Assembly: GCF_001577835.2 (NCBI RefSeq)
Contig: NC_029543.1
Location: 1,624,199 to 1,688,198, forward strand
DNA length: 64,000 bases
Direction of reading: 5' to 3'
DNA from: Coturnix japonica
Lineage: Eukaryota; Chordata; Aves; Galliformes; Phasianidae
Shown: positions 1-12,200 of the stretch, piece after piece
Position numbering within the stretch: the stretch's first letter is position 1
Layout: each line of letters opens with the position of its first letter
Translations under genes and position numbers: made by a program
The notes under the pieces: generated by a model
Databases searched by the model: none
Told to the model about the DNA's origin: nothing
Seen by the model: only the letters and a program-made list of their open reading frames with translations

Positions 1-2395
1 CCACATCACAGCACAAGTGCCTCCACCCTAGGGCTTGTCCCTTAATGGCAGATAACACACCTGACGCAGGCAGCACTGTATGCTGTTCTGTATGAGAGCA
101 GCAAGGAACCCTCACATACACTCATCTGGCATTGGGTTCACCAAGGAACAGCACAGACGTATTTCTACGCCCTGCTTATGCACAAAGTGTATCAAATGAC
201 TGAGGTTAACAGCAAGTCTTGCAGATATTAAATCTTCCACTTCAGGTCTTAAATTGGTTTGTATTAATAGAAAACAGTGCAAGTGAAGCCACCTCTGCAC
301 CAGAAGGTTCCTGCATCTCCCTGCATACCTGAGAGTCCAGCAATGGACCACAGTGATGACAGCCTCCCATGCTGCACCCAGCTGATGCTGCTGGAGCTCC
401 AAGCTGTTCATTTAGTTGCTTCTCCCCCTCGGGAGAACATTTTCTAAAGGTTGGTTTTATTTTTATACTGTCTTTTTTTTTCTCCCTTCTCTCCAGAGGA
501 ACATTTTGCTGTGAACTAGCAAAACCTGTTCTGGATGCAAAGGCTCACGTCTTGCAGCATTGCAAGCATGGCTTTTTGCAGGGTAATGTAGGTTCTCTAT
601 TGCATATGGGTATGAGACAGAAGCCAATGCCCAGCTCTATCCCCATACCCGGGGCTGAAGGGCCCAGCATGCTTCAGTCCTGGCTGTGCTCTTCTTCAAT
701 TAATAACAGAAGTGGAACAAAACACAGCGTTTTAGGAAAGATCTTCCACATGTTTGGCTTTGGCAGCATTTAATACCTTAACGAGAGCCAAAAAATAGCT
801 AATCCTCCTCCTGCTTCAGCCAAGGAGCGGTTGAAGAGTGGGACCAGGGGAGGGAAAGGGAAGAAGGGTGAAAAGGGAAAAGAGAGGAGAACACAGAGAA
901 AGGGCAGAGCTAGAACCAGTCACTCCTGTTTCCAAAGAACCTCTGCAATGTGGTTGCCTTCCTATATTCCAGCCACTGGAACCATGAAGGCAGCAGCAGG
1001 ATCCATCCTATGACTGTGCTAGAACACATATGAATTCACTTCAATTTACAGTAATTCCCCCCAGAAAAGTTTCATCAGATGTTTTAGGAAGATGCATCCA
1101 AGCTTTGGAAACACGTTACTTCTGACTCATCCATGTGCTTTCACCTCTAATTGCCCTGCTAGAACAACACTGCGCATCTGTGCTAATAAAGTCTTCCTAC
1201 CATTCCTTTTCAGCACAACCTTCCCCCCATGGAAGTCATAAGAGATGAAGGAATGATGCAGAGATTTGTTTTCCTGTTGTAATAAAGGGGGTGGGGAATG
1301 ACTTGAGGAATGTATTACTTTGCTGCTTAAGCAAAAGGCTTTTACATAAACACAGCCAAGAAAGGAACCAATGCACGTAGCAATACACAGACTGAGCTTT
1401 AGAAGGGTTTAAACTATGGGAAGTCGAGCCCGTTGGTGGATCTAAGGGATATTAACCTGCCTTTAATTGGAAACAGCGGCACAAAGGCAGTGATGGGGTG
1501 ACCCATAACAGTGCTCCTAATGAGGGTGTGCTATTAAATCCAATTCTGTCCCAAAAATACATGGAAAAAAAGCTGTGCTTCTGCCTTGCTGAGCACAAAA
1601 CCCTTCTCCAAACCAGATGCCATCACAGCAATGGGAACTTCCCAATGCCACAGGAGAGTGGTCCATGGGGAACATCACCCTGCAGGCTGCTTTTAATGCA
1701 ACTTCTCTCCCATTCCCCTTTAACACACAGCTCCTAAAATCCCACTGTGTTCATTGATGGCCATAAATGAACCCGCATTGATCTCTGTATTGCTATGCTG
1801 GAGCCAAGTCCCTTTTGGTGACCTGGATGGAGGGTTGTGCTACCCAGCTCTGTGCTTATATCACAACACTGATAGCATACAGAGCTCCAACAGTGCCTTA
1901 TATCCATCATAGAAGAGATGGAGGGCACCTAATGGCAACAGAGGGGCTGAACCAGGGGTGCCTCATATCCATCATAGAAGAGATAGAGGGTACATAATGG
2001 CAATGGAGGGGTTGAACCAGGGGTGACTCGTATCCATCATAGAGGAAATGGAGGGTCCCTAATGGCAATGGAGGGGTTGAACCAGGAGTGCTGTGACCCA
2101 CTGCCACAACAGTGTGGGATCAGTTCCCATATCGGGGATGGCAATGGAGCCCATAGCGACCAACGGGAGCTGTGTGAGGCTTTGGCCAAGGGATGGGCGC
2201 CGGTAACGGGATGGGCAAGCAGCACAGACCGGGAGGGGGCACCGGGGGTGTCCCAAGGCAGAACATAAGGACACAAGGGGAGCAATGGCTTGTTAACACG
2301 GGGATACCGGACGGAGAACGGCGATACGGAGGGGGATAACGAACCCCCGGTAACACCGAGAGCGGAGGGATATCACGGAGGGCGCGGTGCCTCAC
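1..2395 (-). other. SH3GL1: SH3GL1 intron 1 (3' part, no exon seen)
   Basis: This stretch lies downstream (minus-strand sense) of the splice donor of SH3GL1 coding exon 1. I see no second exon: the expected continuation of the endophilin BAR domain does not appear in any frame. It holds a three-copy 65-bp tandem repeat (separate entry) and otherwise unremarkable moderately AT-rich sequence. Exon 2 must lie beyond the left edge of the window. Confidence 0.75.
1888..2093. repeat. About 65-bp tandem repeat, three copies
   Basis: Three consecutive copies each begin with TATCCATCATAGA and end near GAACCAGG(G/A)GTG, with a few substitutions per copy. They lie in SH3GL1 intron 1. No coding or known transposon match is recognised. 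Confidence 0.85.
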
Positions 2396-2440
2396 CTGGC
2401 TGGCTTTGTAGAACTGCTTCTTCAGCCCCGCCACCGACAT
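2396..2440 (-). CDS. SH3GL1: SH3GL1 (endophilin-A2), first coding exon
   Basis: The reverse strand encodes MSVAGLKKQFYKASQ, the N-terminal 15 residues of endophilin-A2 as recalled from human. They are followed directly by a GTGAGG splice donor at the same codon boundary as in the endophilin family. This peptide is the start of helix H0 and the N-BAR domain, which inserts into and bends membranes at clathrin-coated pits; the C-terminal SH3 domain that recruits dynamin and synaptojanin is outside the window. The ATG lies at 2440-2438 in a CpG-rich leader. The gene is divergent from CHAF1A, as in human 19p13.3. Only 45 coding bases are present. SH3GL2 and SH3GL3 share similar N-termini, but the YKASQ ending and the synteny favour SH3GL1. 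Confidence 0.9.
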
Positions 2441-3265
2441 GCTGCCTGCAGGACCGGGTGGGGGCGGTGACACTCGGCAAACACGGAGCCCACCCGCTGC
2501 CCGTTCGGCCGCTGCCGCCGCCGCCGTTTCCGCCCAGTCGCCGCCGCCAGGAAGCGGCACGGCCCGCCCCGCCCCTAAGAGACAGCACAGCGCCCCCTGG
2601 CGGCCTGGCGGAGCGCCCCCTAGCGGCAGAGCATAGCGCCCCCTAGCGGCCTGGCGGAGCGCCACCGCGGTGCCGTTGCTGTCTATGGGTGGGAGGTGAA
2701 TGGAGCGGGCGCTAGGGAGAGCGGCCTACAATCCCAGCAGCCTTTATACTAGTTCTTCCTACTAACTAGGCCTCTCGTTGGCCACACGGCCGCCATTTTG
2801 CGCACTGTCTCGGCCCACTCATTGAGTTAGTGCGCTGAGAGGCCCCAGCCCTACGTTACTAGAGAAATACTGCTTTGATCTGCATAGAGCTGCTCCGCCA
2901 TCACTGCTGCCCCACAGCAGCACGACCTCAGGCCTAAGGGTGAGGGAGCTTTTATGCTCCTCCTGCCTTCTATTTTCTCCAATCAGCGCATCCAGCGAGC
3001 GAGAGTGACAACTGCGCCTACCAATCAGCGCTCCTCATCGCTCTGACCAATGCGGGTGTGGGGGCGGGGCCAGGCCTCGCGGAGGTAGGGCGGGCGGATG
3101 AGCGAGTCACGTGGGTGTTATCAGCCTATCAGCGCGGAGAGGCGCGGGGTCGTCCCGGCTCCCGCCAAATACGAGCGGGAGGCGCCGGGCCGGAACCGGA
3201 CGGAGCGGGTCAGAACGGGCCGGAACCGCTCGGTTCGGCTACAGCTGGAGCCGTGGCGCCTCAAC
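2441..3265. promoter_or_regulatory. Divergent SH3GL1 / CHAF1A promoter region
   Basis: About 825 bp separate the two start codons, and the segment is CpG-rich at both ends. Visible elements: a 23-bp CTCF-like repeat (2590-2681), a YY1-like GCCGCCATTTTG near 2790, two CCAATCAGCGC boxes near 2980 and 3022 and a further CCAAT near 3047, an E-box CACGTG near 3108, and CCCGCCAAA at 3161-3169, the complement of an E2F consensus. The CCAAT plus E2F set suits an S-phase gene such as CHAF1A. No TATA box near either start. Start sites are not determinable from sequence alone. Confidence 0.75.
2590..2681 (-). promoter_or_regulatory. 23-bp tandem repeat of CTCF-like motifs
   Basis: Units start at 2590, 2613, 2636 and 2659, exactly 23 bp apart. 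The first three contain GCGCCCCCTGG or GCGCCCCCTAG followed by CGGC, which on the minus strand read as a CTCF core (CCAGGGGGCGC type). Units 1 and 3 differ by one base; unit 4 is degenerate. All copies share one orientation. The repeat lies in the presumed SH3GL1 leader or core promoter. Assignment to CTCF is motif-based inference. Confidence 0.65.
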
Positions 3266-6200
3266 ATGGCAGGTAGGGCAAGGCCTGGGGGTCATCATGG
3301 GGCCTCCAGGGGTGTGAGGCCTTCCTGAGGTAACAAAGGAGGCCTGAGAGTGTAGGCCCCGTTGGGGTGCTAGGCCCCGTTGGGGTGCTAGGCCCCGTTG
3401 GGGTGCTAGGCCCCGTTGAGGTGCTAGGCCCCGTTGAGGTCCAGGCCCTGAGCGGGGCTGTTTCCTCATCTCTTGGCTTTATTCAGCCCTCAGGCTCGGC
3501 CTGGAGCTGGTTGTGCTCTCTGGGTGTTGCTCGCGTGGCCCGGCCATTCATTGGGCTCTTTTTGTTTCTCTTTTGTAGCCATGGAGTGCAGAGACAAAGC
3601 GGTTGTTCCTCCGAGGAGACTCGTGCAAGGTAAGGCCGTGGGGGAGCCTATGTCACCTCCTATAAAGCCCTAATGCCTTTAAAACACTCCAGGTCTGGGA
3701 ATATTGGCTGTAATGAGCTGTCTATAGCTGTAGTTTGGTTTCATTCTACAGCTTAACAGCCAACTACCTTAACAGCCATACATTAACTTCTATTTCCCCT
3801 GCCCCAGTGATTTGTTTGCTGTGACTTAAACAGCCAAATGTTGTTTGTTGCAGCTCGGTTGCCTTTCAAGCGCCTGAATCCCGTACCAAAGGAGAAAGAT
3901 GATGCAGAAGCAGAAGGCAAGAAAGGAAAGAGTTGTAAGGGTGGCTTGGGGCAAAGTAAGGATTCCTCCACAGACACGTCGCATGCATCAATGGACAATA
4001 TGGAGAATGACTGCCAGCTCAATTCAGATGTGAATTTTGTTCCCAAACTCGTTAACGGAAAGGGTCCGTTAGACTATTTTATACAGAAGGGCACAAAAGA
4101 TAACACAGATGAAATCATCGTCATTATTGACTCGGTAGATGAATCCCATCAAAGACTCGGTGATGATGTAGACCATGTTAATTTGGATTCAAAAGCATCT
4201 ACTGCAACTCTGACTAATGGTGTGATAGGAAAAGATATGAACGAGCTGGATTGCCTGAATTCCACTCAGAACAACCAAACTGATGAATCAATGGAGACTG
4301 ACGTGCGGTGCGAAGCTATTGCAAATAAAGGTGAAGATCTGGTAGATGGAATCCAGTCTTGTTCTGAGTTGACAGAGTGTAACAACTTGGAAAACACGAA
4401 GGTTAATCAGGGTGAACTGAAGGACATCATATTTGAGGGGAAGATGCCCGTAGTGCTTCTTGAAGATATTATGGCTGCCAAATCTCCCCAAGTCACTTCT
4501 CTGGATGGAAGTGTCACATCAGAAAATGAGACCGTAGAATTGTCCCATGAAGGAGACTCTGTACTTACTAATTCCTCGTTGAGCTCTCTCTCTGTGAGCT
4601 CCCCTGAGGCGCAGCCTGTTGCAGAAACCAAGAGAAACACTAGTCCTTTAGCTGTCTCAACGCCTGTTAGGAAGGTTGGTCTCTTTTCTTGGTTGTTTAA
4701 GACTTATTACATGGTAGACGGGTTGTTTGTCATGAAAAGGATAAATCAGTTGCAAAGATTGTGAGACCAGATGGAATGTGTTGTCCATCTATTAATAATG
4801 TGAGCGAATGATTACCCTCTTGAATCCTTTAAACTGTATGGCTTAAGTCTTGGTTTTGAGTTGCTATGTTTGAATAGCATGAGTGCAGCTCTAAGCTCCT
4901 GTTACAGGTTCTTATAGTGATCATGAAGTGTATGCCTTGGGATGTACACCTTACTAATTGGGATAGGGACAGAGCTCAAAACAAGTTCTGTACAATAGAT
5001 AGTGGTTCATAACCTCCATTCTGTTCTCTCTGTTGCTGAGGGTTTTTTTGTGGGCCATCTTGTTTCCAGCAGCAGCTCTGAGATCTTGAATCCAGGCTGT
5101 TAAAAGCACTTTAAGTGAAACTACAGGGCATTAACACAAGTGCAGTTTTCCCTCTGAAGAAAGAGAACGAGCTAAATAAGTCTCAATAGGAATTAAGTGT
5201 GTATGGCTTGTGCTGTCAGCCATTTTGTGTGCCCTGTCCAGCATGGGGGTGCTTAAGGGATAAGTCACTGTGTGCTCCTGTGACAATGAGATGTTGCTGA
5301 GGGCTGGAGGGGATGGGATGCCTCTGATCTGACAGCCCTGTGTGTGCTGGGGCTTGGGATATATTGTAGCTTCTGGTCACTGCCTGCTCTGTAACAAAAG
5401 ACCTCTGAACTTTGTGACTTTTGGTGTCGTGCTGAAAGGGAGGCTTTAAAGCCAACAGATGGCTGAAATGGTGACTTGAGTGGTTGGAAAGTGCTCAGTC
5501 TTCCTGGGGAGCAGATTGGTGGAGGTGTAAAGGGAGGATGCTCTGGTACACGACACTCAGTTGTGATACCTGTACAGCCCTAAGTTCAACTGAGCTCTCT
5601 GACTGCTGTCCTTGCTTGCATTTAACTGCATTATTGGAAGGGAAAACGAGGCAGATGTTCCCAGGTGTACAGAGAACTACCTGGTTCTGACTTCAGGCTG
5701 TTAAAACTTGTGATATCACTTTGAAATGCACATACAAACTGAATTAGGCTGTACCATTCTCCTGGTACAGCAGAACAGAAGAGAGCTCTTGACTTTGAAT
5801 GTAATGTAATCATGTCAACAAGTGATTGGTTTTGCCTGGTACAAGGTGAGGTTGACCTTGTTCATTCTGTTTGCTGGGGTGGGATGTCTGTGCTGGTCTG
5901 CACTGTTGTCTGTGCTAGAATGTCTGCTTTCTAAAGCAGAAACACTTCAGTAAAGCAAAGCTCCTAGTTTAGTGTTATTTTGGATCATGTGAGTACAGGA
6001 TCACCCAATGCAGCTTTACACTCTAAACTTCTGTGTATGAGTACAGAAAATAAAGCATTTGATCTGCTTTAATCACAGGGATAAATGCTCTGCCCTTGCC
6101 TGAGAATGGCAGGAGGAAGAGGTGGATACAAGAAGCCAAGACAGAGAGTGCTGAAGTGCTGCTCAGAAACTAATGTGTCAACAAGTGCTACTCTTTAGAT

Positions 6201-9200
6201 ACAGAGTACCTTTGTACCTTCTTCCTTTAATGGTTTTAACTGAAAGGAAGGTGTGACCCATAGGGTTGACTGACTGATAGTAGAGGAAGAAGAGGTCTAT
6301 GGTCACCAGCAGGAACAGCATGGAAGTATAGATAATAGTCCTTATAATTAGGAAGCTGTAGCTAAATAATCTGGCAAAAAGAGCTGGTAGCATCAAAAGT
6401 TGATATGGCAAAGTCGCTTCCTTTGGGTTAATGTTATGCTCTCTGTGGTGCTCTTGTGATTTGTGGCAGCTGTACCTCCTGTTTGCTTTTTTGTTCATGG
6501 TATTACATTGCAAATGATACTTAAGGACTGAGTAACTAGAAGAGTTTGTTTATGCAAAGTCTAGTAATAGGAGGACCTAATGTAAACTGAAACAATTAGA
6601 TGCATTCAGGCTTATGTATAAATAAGTGTGATTGGATCTAAGAATGGGAGTTTAAGCATATCTAGCGCTTAAAGAATGCTTGTGTTGCTGAATATGGTAT
6701 GAAGAAAAAGTCAATGTAATTTAAATGGAGCTTGCTGTTCTTTCTAGGAGTTTTAGTGCCTTGTGAAAAGGGAATGACAGGGATCTATAAAACTTCCTTT
6801 TTTTGTGATTTCAGGTATCTCAGAAACTCCACAAAAGTTCTGCAGAGAAGGAGAAGCTGAGATTGCAAAGAGTAAGGCATTTTCACTGACATACAAAGTT
6901 AACCTGCTGTGCTTTTGCATTGAATAGTAAGCAAAGCCCCGTGTGTTTCATCTCCATCTACTTATAGCATCTCTTTCCCTGGCTTTCCTCACTGATGAAT
7001 ATGGAAGAGTCTTAATGCATGCGGTTAAAGCACTCGGTTTGTTCCAAAATCTTCTTAATGCATACCTAATGAAGTGTGGGTGGCCTGCACTGCATTTCTG
7101 TGTACTTCAGTAGGATATTAAGAAACTCGAAATGTTGCTGACTGCTCATCAAAGTGCTTTTGGGAGTGTTTTCAAACCCTTCCTTAGAGAGTGGTTACCT
7201 ACATTGTGGACACAAGTGAAATCCTCCAGAGGCTTCTGTTTAGGATTCCTGCCTCACTTCCTCACCCTTCTCCCTTTAAAACACAATAAGTAACATCTGT
7301 TTTTTAGCAAAAGGGCCAACGGTTTCATGGCTTGCTGAAGAAACTGTTGGATGTCACTGCTGGAAATCCTTAAGGCTGCAGTATGTGTCCACTCAAATGC
7401 TGCTAGTCAGAATATCCGAACAAAATAGCAGTGTAATTTTGCTGTCCCTTCTGTTTTCAGTCATGCAGTGCTAAATACAGAGCAGTCTGTTGGATCACAT
7501 GGAGATCTCAAGCAGTCAGCCTTGTTTGAGTGGGCTCTGCATGCTGAAAAGCTGGCTGTTATTTTAACAGCAGTTGGGAAGGGCTGTGCTTGTGAATCCT
7601 TGCTGTGTTTTGTAGTAACTAATGTATAAATTGGTTGGTTGCAGTTTTTTTATGTAAGCTGTAAGTGGCTGGTTGTGCTCCCTGAGATGCCTTTCAAAGT
7701 GCCCCATGTAAAGTTCCAGACTGTTGGATTTCTTTTCCTGTTATTTACTTATGATGTTTATTTATATCAATAGTTACATTTGAGAGAGATGAGAATGTGG
7801 AAGCTTTGTGTTGAAAGCTAAATCAACCCACCGCCCCTGTTTGCTTTATACCTCTTCCCAAAGCAACCCAGTAGATCTTCACTGAGTGCTATGACTCAGT
7901 TCTGACAGTGTTGCTTTTTAGCATTGGCACAGTTTTGGCATTATTTGTACACTGTGATGCTGTTCAGTAATTTTTCATCCTGCCAACAAGACTTAGATGT
8001 GAAATAAACAAAAAGAAATTGGAAATGTACCAGAAGGATGTTTATATCTCTGAGTTCAGACATATCCTAGTTTCCTTTTGGAGTTACCGATATCTACAGG
8101 GTAGGGAAATTATTTTCCTTGAATTTGTGGTTATTTTAATTGGTAAGCATACCACGTTCTCATTTGTGTCATAGCATGCGGTTCCTAACTGCAGCTATAG
8201 GAGCTGGAACCCATCAGTTCTGTGTTGGATGGGTCAAGAAGTTATGGAGAAGTCATTATGTTACTCAAGTGTGTGTGTGTGGCGGCAGCTATTTCTGTGT
8301 ACAAAGACACTTAATGGTTTTTCTTGAACTAGGATCAGGAGCGAGCTGACAAGCTGCAGAAGTTACAGGCAGAAAGAGAAGAAAAAGAAAGGCTGAAAGA
8401 AGAGGCAAAAGCTGCTAAGGAGAGAGCCAAGGAAGAGGCAAAGAAGAGAAAAGAGGAAGAGAAAGAACTGAAAGAGAAAGAAAGAAGAGAAAAGAAAGAG
8501 AAAGAAGAAAAGGAAAAAGCTGAGAAGTTGAGAGTGAAGGAGGAGAAACGCAAGGAGAGGCAGGAAGCCTTGGAGTAAGTGCTAAAGGCCAGGGGGAATC
8601 ATGTGTGATGTGATACCTTTGTAGACCCACTTTCTGTCCATTTTAGAGGATGAGACAGTAGTACCTATTTGTCACTGAATATGTTCAAAGTGGTTGAAGG
8701 ACTGACAGATCTTAATCTCAGCACTGCTTTTTGCTTGCTGGTTGAGCTGGGTTTCTGATCTGAAATGGCTGAGAAGAGCTGTCATGAACCACTGAGTTTT
8801 CCCTTCCTGACCAGTCTTGCTACTTGCTTTGCATCTGTTGGCACTGCTGTCCTCTGATGAGGAAGTCACTTGTAATGTGATAACTCATTAAATACCTTTT
8901 CTTGTTATTGAGGGAAATTTGAAACATCCCGTATACTTTGTGCCCAAAACAGTTTAATCACTGATTTAGGAGGAATGAAGAAGAGTCTTACGCTTATTTC
9001 AGTCAAGTGCCATACTTGTTTAACAAATTATCTCAGTGCATAGTGCGATGTGGTCTTAATTAAGTCTTCTCACCTGTCACAGTCCAAGCAGATACTTTGA
9101 TTTGTGACCAGTGAAATGAACTTTTATATTAAAGGGCAAAACTTGAGGAGAAGAGAAAGAAAGAAGAGGAGAAACGGTTAAAAGAGGAGGAAAAGGTAAA

Positions 9201-12200
9201 TGCTTTCTCTAAGCTCTTCTGTACTGGTGAAATGCTCTGAATGGGTTTTCTGGCACCCTGCTGAGTGCTGCTGAGCTATTCACTATGGAGCTGCTGCTTT
9301 ACCCTCCTGGGGTATGGGCTTGTCCCTTTGGAACAGGGTCAGTCCAATAGGATCAGATAGTGCCATTCCACCAGATAGATCTTGCAGTTTCCTTGTCTTA
9401 TTTAAATGCTGCTGTCTCTGTTCTATCTATTAAATTCTTCCTGCATTTGTTGTCTTAGCAATTATGTTGGAATCTGTGTAGGTGTGTTAGAGCAGACAAT
9501 TACTTTTTTTTTTTTCTTATTGCATCACAGGAGCTGATAAACAACAGAACTTTGTTTTATGCCTCATTAGATTTGAAGTTGGGTCATGCTTGAGTTCACT
9601 TTAAATTATGAGGCCTTGTCATACCTTTAATTACAATTTGCATTTTCATTCTGACCTTAGCGTATTAATGCTCAGAAAGCAGAAATTACAAGATTCTTCC
9701 AGAAACCAAAGACTCCTCAAGCCCCAAAGGTGAGCTGTTGCCATGCCTTCATTTTATTGGGTTTTCATTAGTCATCTTCTTACAAATACACTTGTTTCCT
9801 TTCCCTTAGAGCCCCTTAAGTGTACCAGGTGTTAGTACTTCCTCATTTTAAAACACTGAAGGGTTTAAAAAAAACAAGTCTGTGACCAGATTAAAGATGA
9901 CAGGAACCTGGAGTTGCTTGAGTAAAATCTCAGCTTTGTATTCTGCTGTATTGGGTGTACAGACCATTAGAGGATGATCTGTTGCAGTCTCTGATAGGAA
10001 GGGCTTATTGTAAATCCTCATTCAAATACCAGTAACATGTTGGTTTTTTTCCATAGGTTTATGTTATGAATATGCTAGTACTGTAGTTTCTCAGGTGTTC
10101 AGGTCCTAACAATCCTCACTTACCATTTCAGATTCTTGCTGGCTCTTGTGGGAAGTTTGCTCCTTTTGAGATTAAGGAGAACATGGTCTTAGCTCCCCTC
10201 TGTCGTATTGCCCTTTACCCAGACTTCTTAGAACAGCTGGATCAGCTCCTGCGTGCACAGAATAGTGAAGTTTCTTTCTTAAGAGATCTCAAATGTCGTA
10301 AGCCACGTAGAACTGGACCTACTTTTGTCAATAACAGTACCGACATAGTGAACAGGTCAGTCTATGTATCGGGGCTTTTCTCTACTTGTTTTTGTGATGA
10401 AAAGGGGAATGATTCCAAGGAAGGTGTGATAGATGCCTATTGTACTTCTTGAAACTAAGGCAGGGGTGCTGTTGCCCATAGTATTGTTAAGGGGTCAGTA
10501 GCTTATATGAAATTCCTGTTCTTGCAACTGAATTGTGAGTGTCCTCATCAATTCAAGTTCTGTGTTGATACTGTGACTGATCTGAAATGTTATAAGAGAG
10601 ATTATCCTGAGCAGCAGGGGAGCATCCTGTAGGTTCTGAAGATAGTCTTTTGTTTTAACAGTGATGTGGTAGTGGTGGATAACTGCAAAACAGATGCTGT
10701 TCCTGAAAGGGGGAAATTTGGCAGAATGAAACTTCTGCAGTTCTGTGAAAATCACCGTCCTGCATATTGGGGTACATGGAACAAGAAAACCACAATGATT
10801 CGTCCCAGGAATCCTTGGTCAAAGGACAGTGTAAGTACCTTACAGGCAATGTAGTTGGATTCTTTCTTTATGCTCTTGAAGTGAATACATGGTGATCAGA
10901 TTTAACTTTTCTTTGGGATCCACTTGTGTGCTCAGTCTTGCTATTGAGTTATGAAGCACTAGATGGACTCTGGCATCATACTTTCAGGCTAACAAGTGGC
11001 ATATTGGCATTTCTTCTAGAAATTACTGGATTATGAAGTAGATAGTGATGAAGAGTGGGAAGAGGAGGAACCTGGTGAAAGCCTTTCCCATAGTGAAGGG
11101 GTAAGGATTCAGTGTACTGAAGAACGGATTTTAGAAACAATTCTATCTGACAGTGCCATGTTTCTAAAGAGCTGAGTTTACTTTGTAGGATGATGAAGAG
11201 GAAGGAGAGGATGAAGATGATGACGATGGGTTTTTTGTACCCCATGGGTACCTATCTGAAGATGAAGGAGTGACAGAAGTAAGTGAACCAGGTGTCACTG
11301 GATTTCCATCTTTGCTTCCAGCCCATGAAGTACTAAATATTGATACGCGAAGAAGTCATATAGACCTGGCAGCGACCTAACTCACGTTTACTTAGTGCAG
11401 GAAAAAACTTGTGTCTCAGGGAACACAACAAGAAGGTGGTTTTTAAAAGTACATCATTAATCTGGCATGGTTGTAACAGGTTTTTTCACCCGTGGCTTTT
11501 TAGGAGTGTGATCCAGAGAATCAGAAGGTTCGTCAAAAGCTGAAAGCAAAGGAGTGGGATGAACTCATGGCCAAAGGGAAGAGGCTCCATGTTCTACAGC
11601 CTGTGAAAATTGGCTGCATCTGGGAAAGCTCACAGAATGACAGCGGCACAAATGCAGACCTAAAGGTTCTCCAGCAGTTCACAGCGTGTATCCTGGATTC
11701 ATCTGTTGCTGAGGAAGAACAGCAGATACAGAAATGTAGCAAAAAAAGAGCAAAAGATCAGCAGAGTAAGACATGAAGGGCTAAATTATTTTATGTTCCA
11801 TTGTATTCCACTTTTGAGACCATAGACATTTCTTTTTAATTGAGCTAAAGCATCAGAATGGTCTGCTTCTATCTAAAATTCAAGCAATCTTTATGTGCTC
11901 TCCTGGGATTCAGTTTTCTGGCATTGCACGCTCTATGGCCTTGATTGCTGTCTCCAAAAGCTCTTGATTCAGGTAATCCAGGAAACAGCGCCAACAAGAC
12001 TTCATTCAGAAGGCTCAGATTAGGACTACTTACTGGAAGTGCTCGAGCCAACTTAGCTGTGTCTCGCTCAGGGAAATAGGATGTATTTTGTTTGTAGTTT
12101 CTGTATTGAGTACATCCTGTCTATGATTAACACAAGGGTATGAGTAATGCCCAAAAATGTTGGAGTAGAGGTTGAAATTCTCACTTCATTCCTATTGTGG

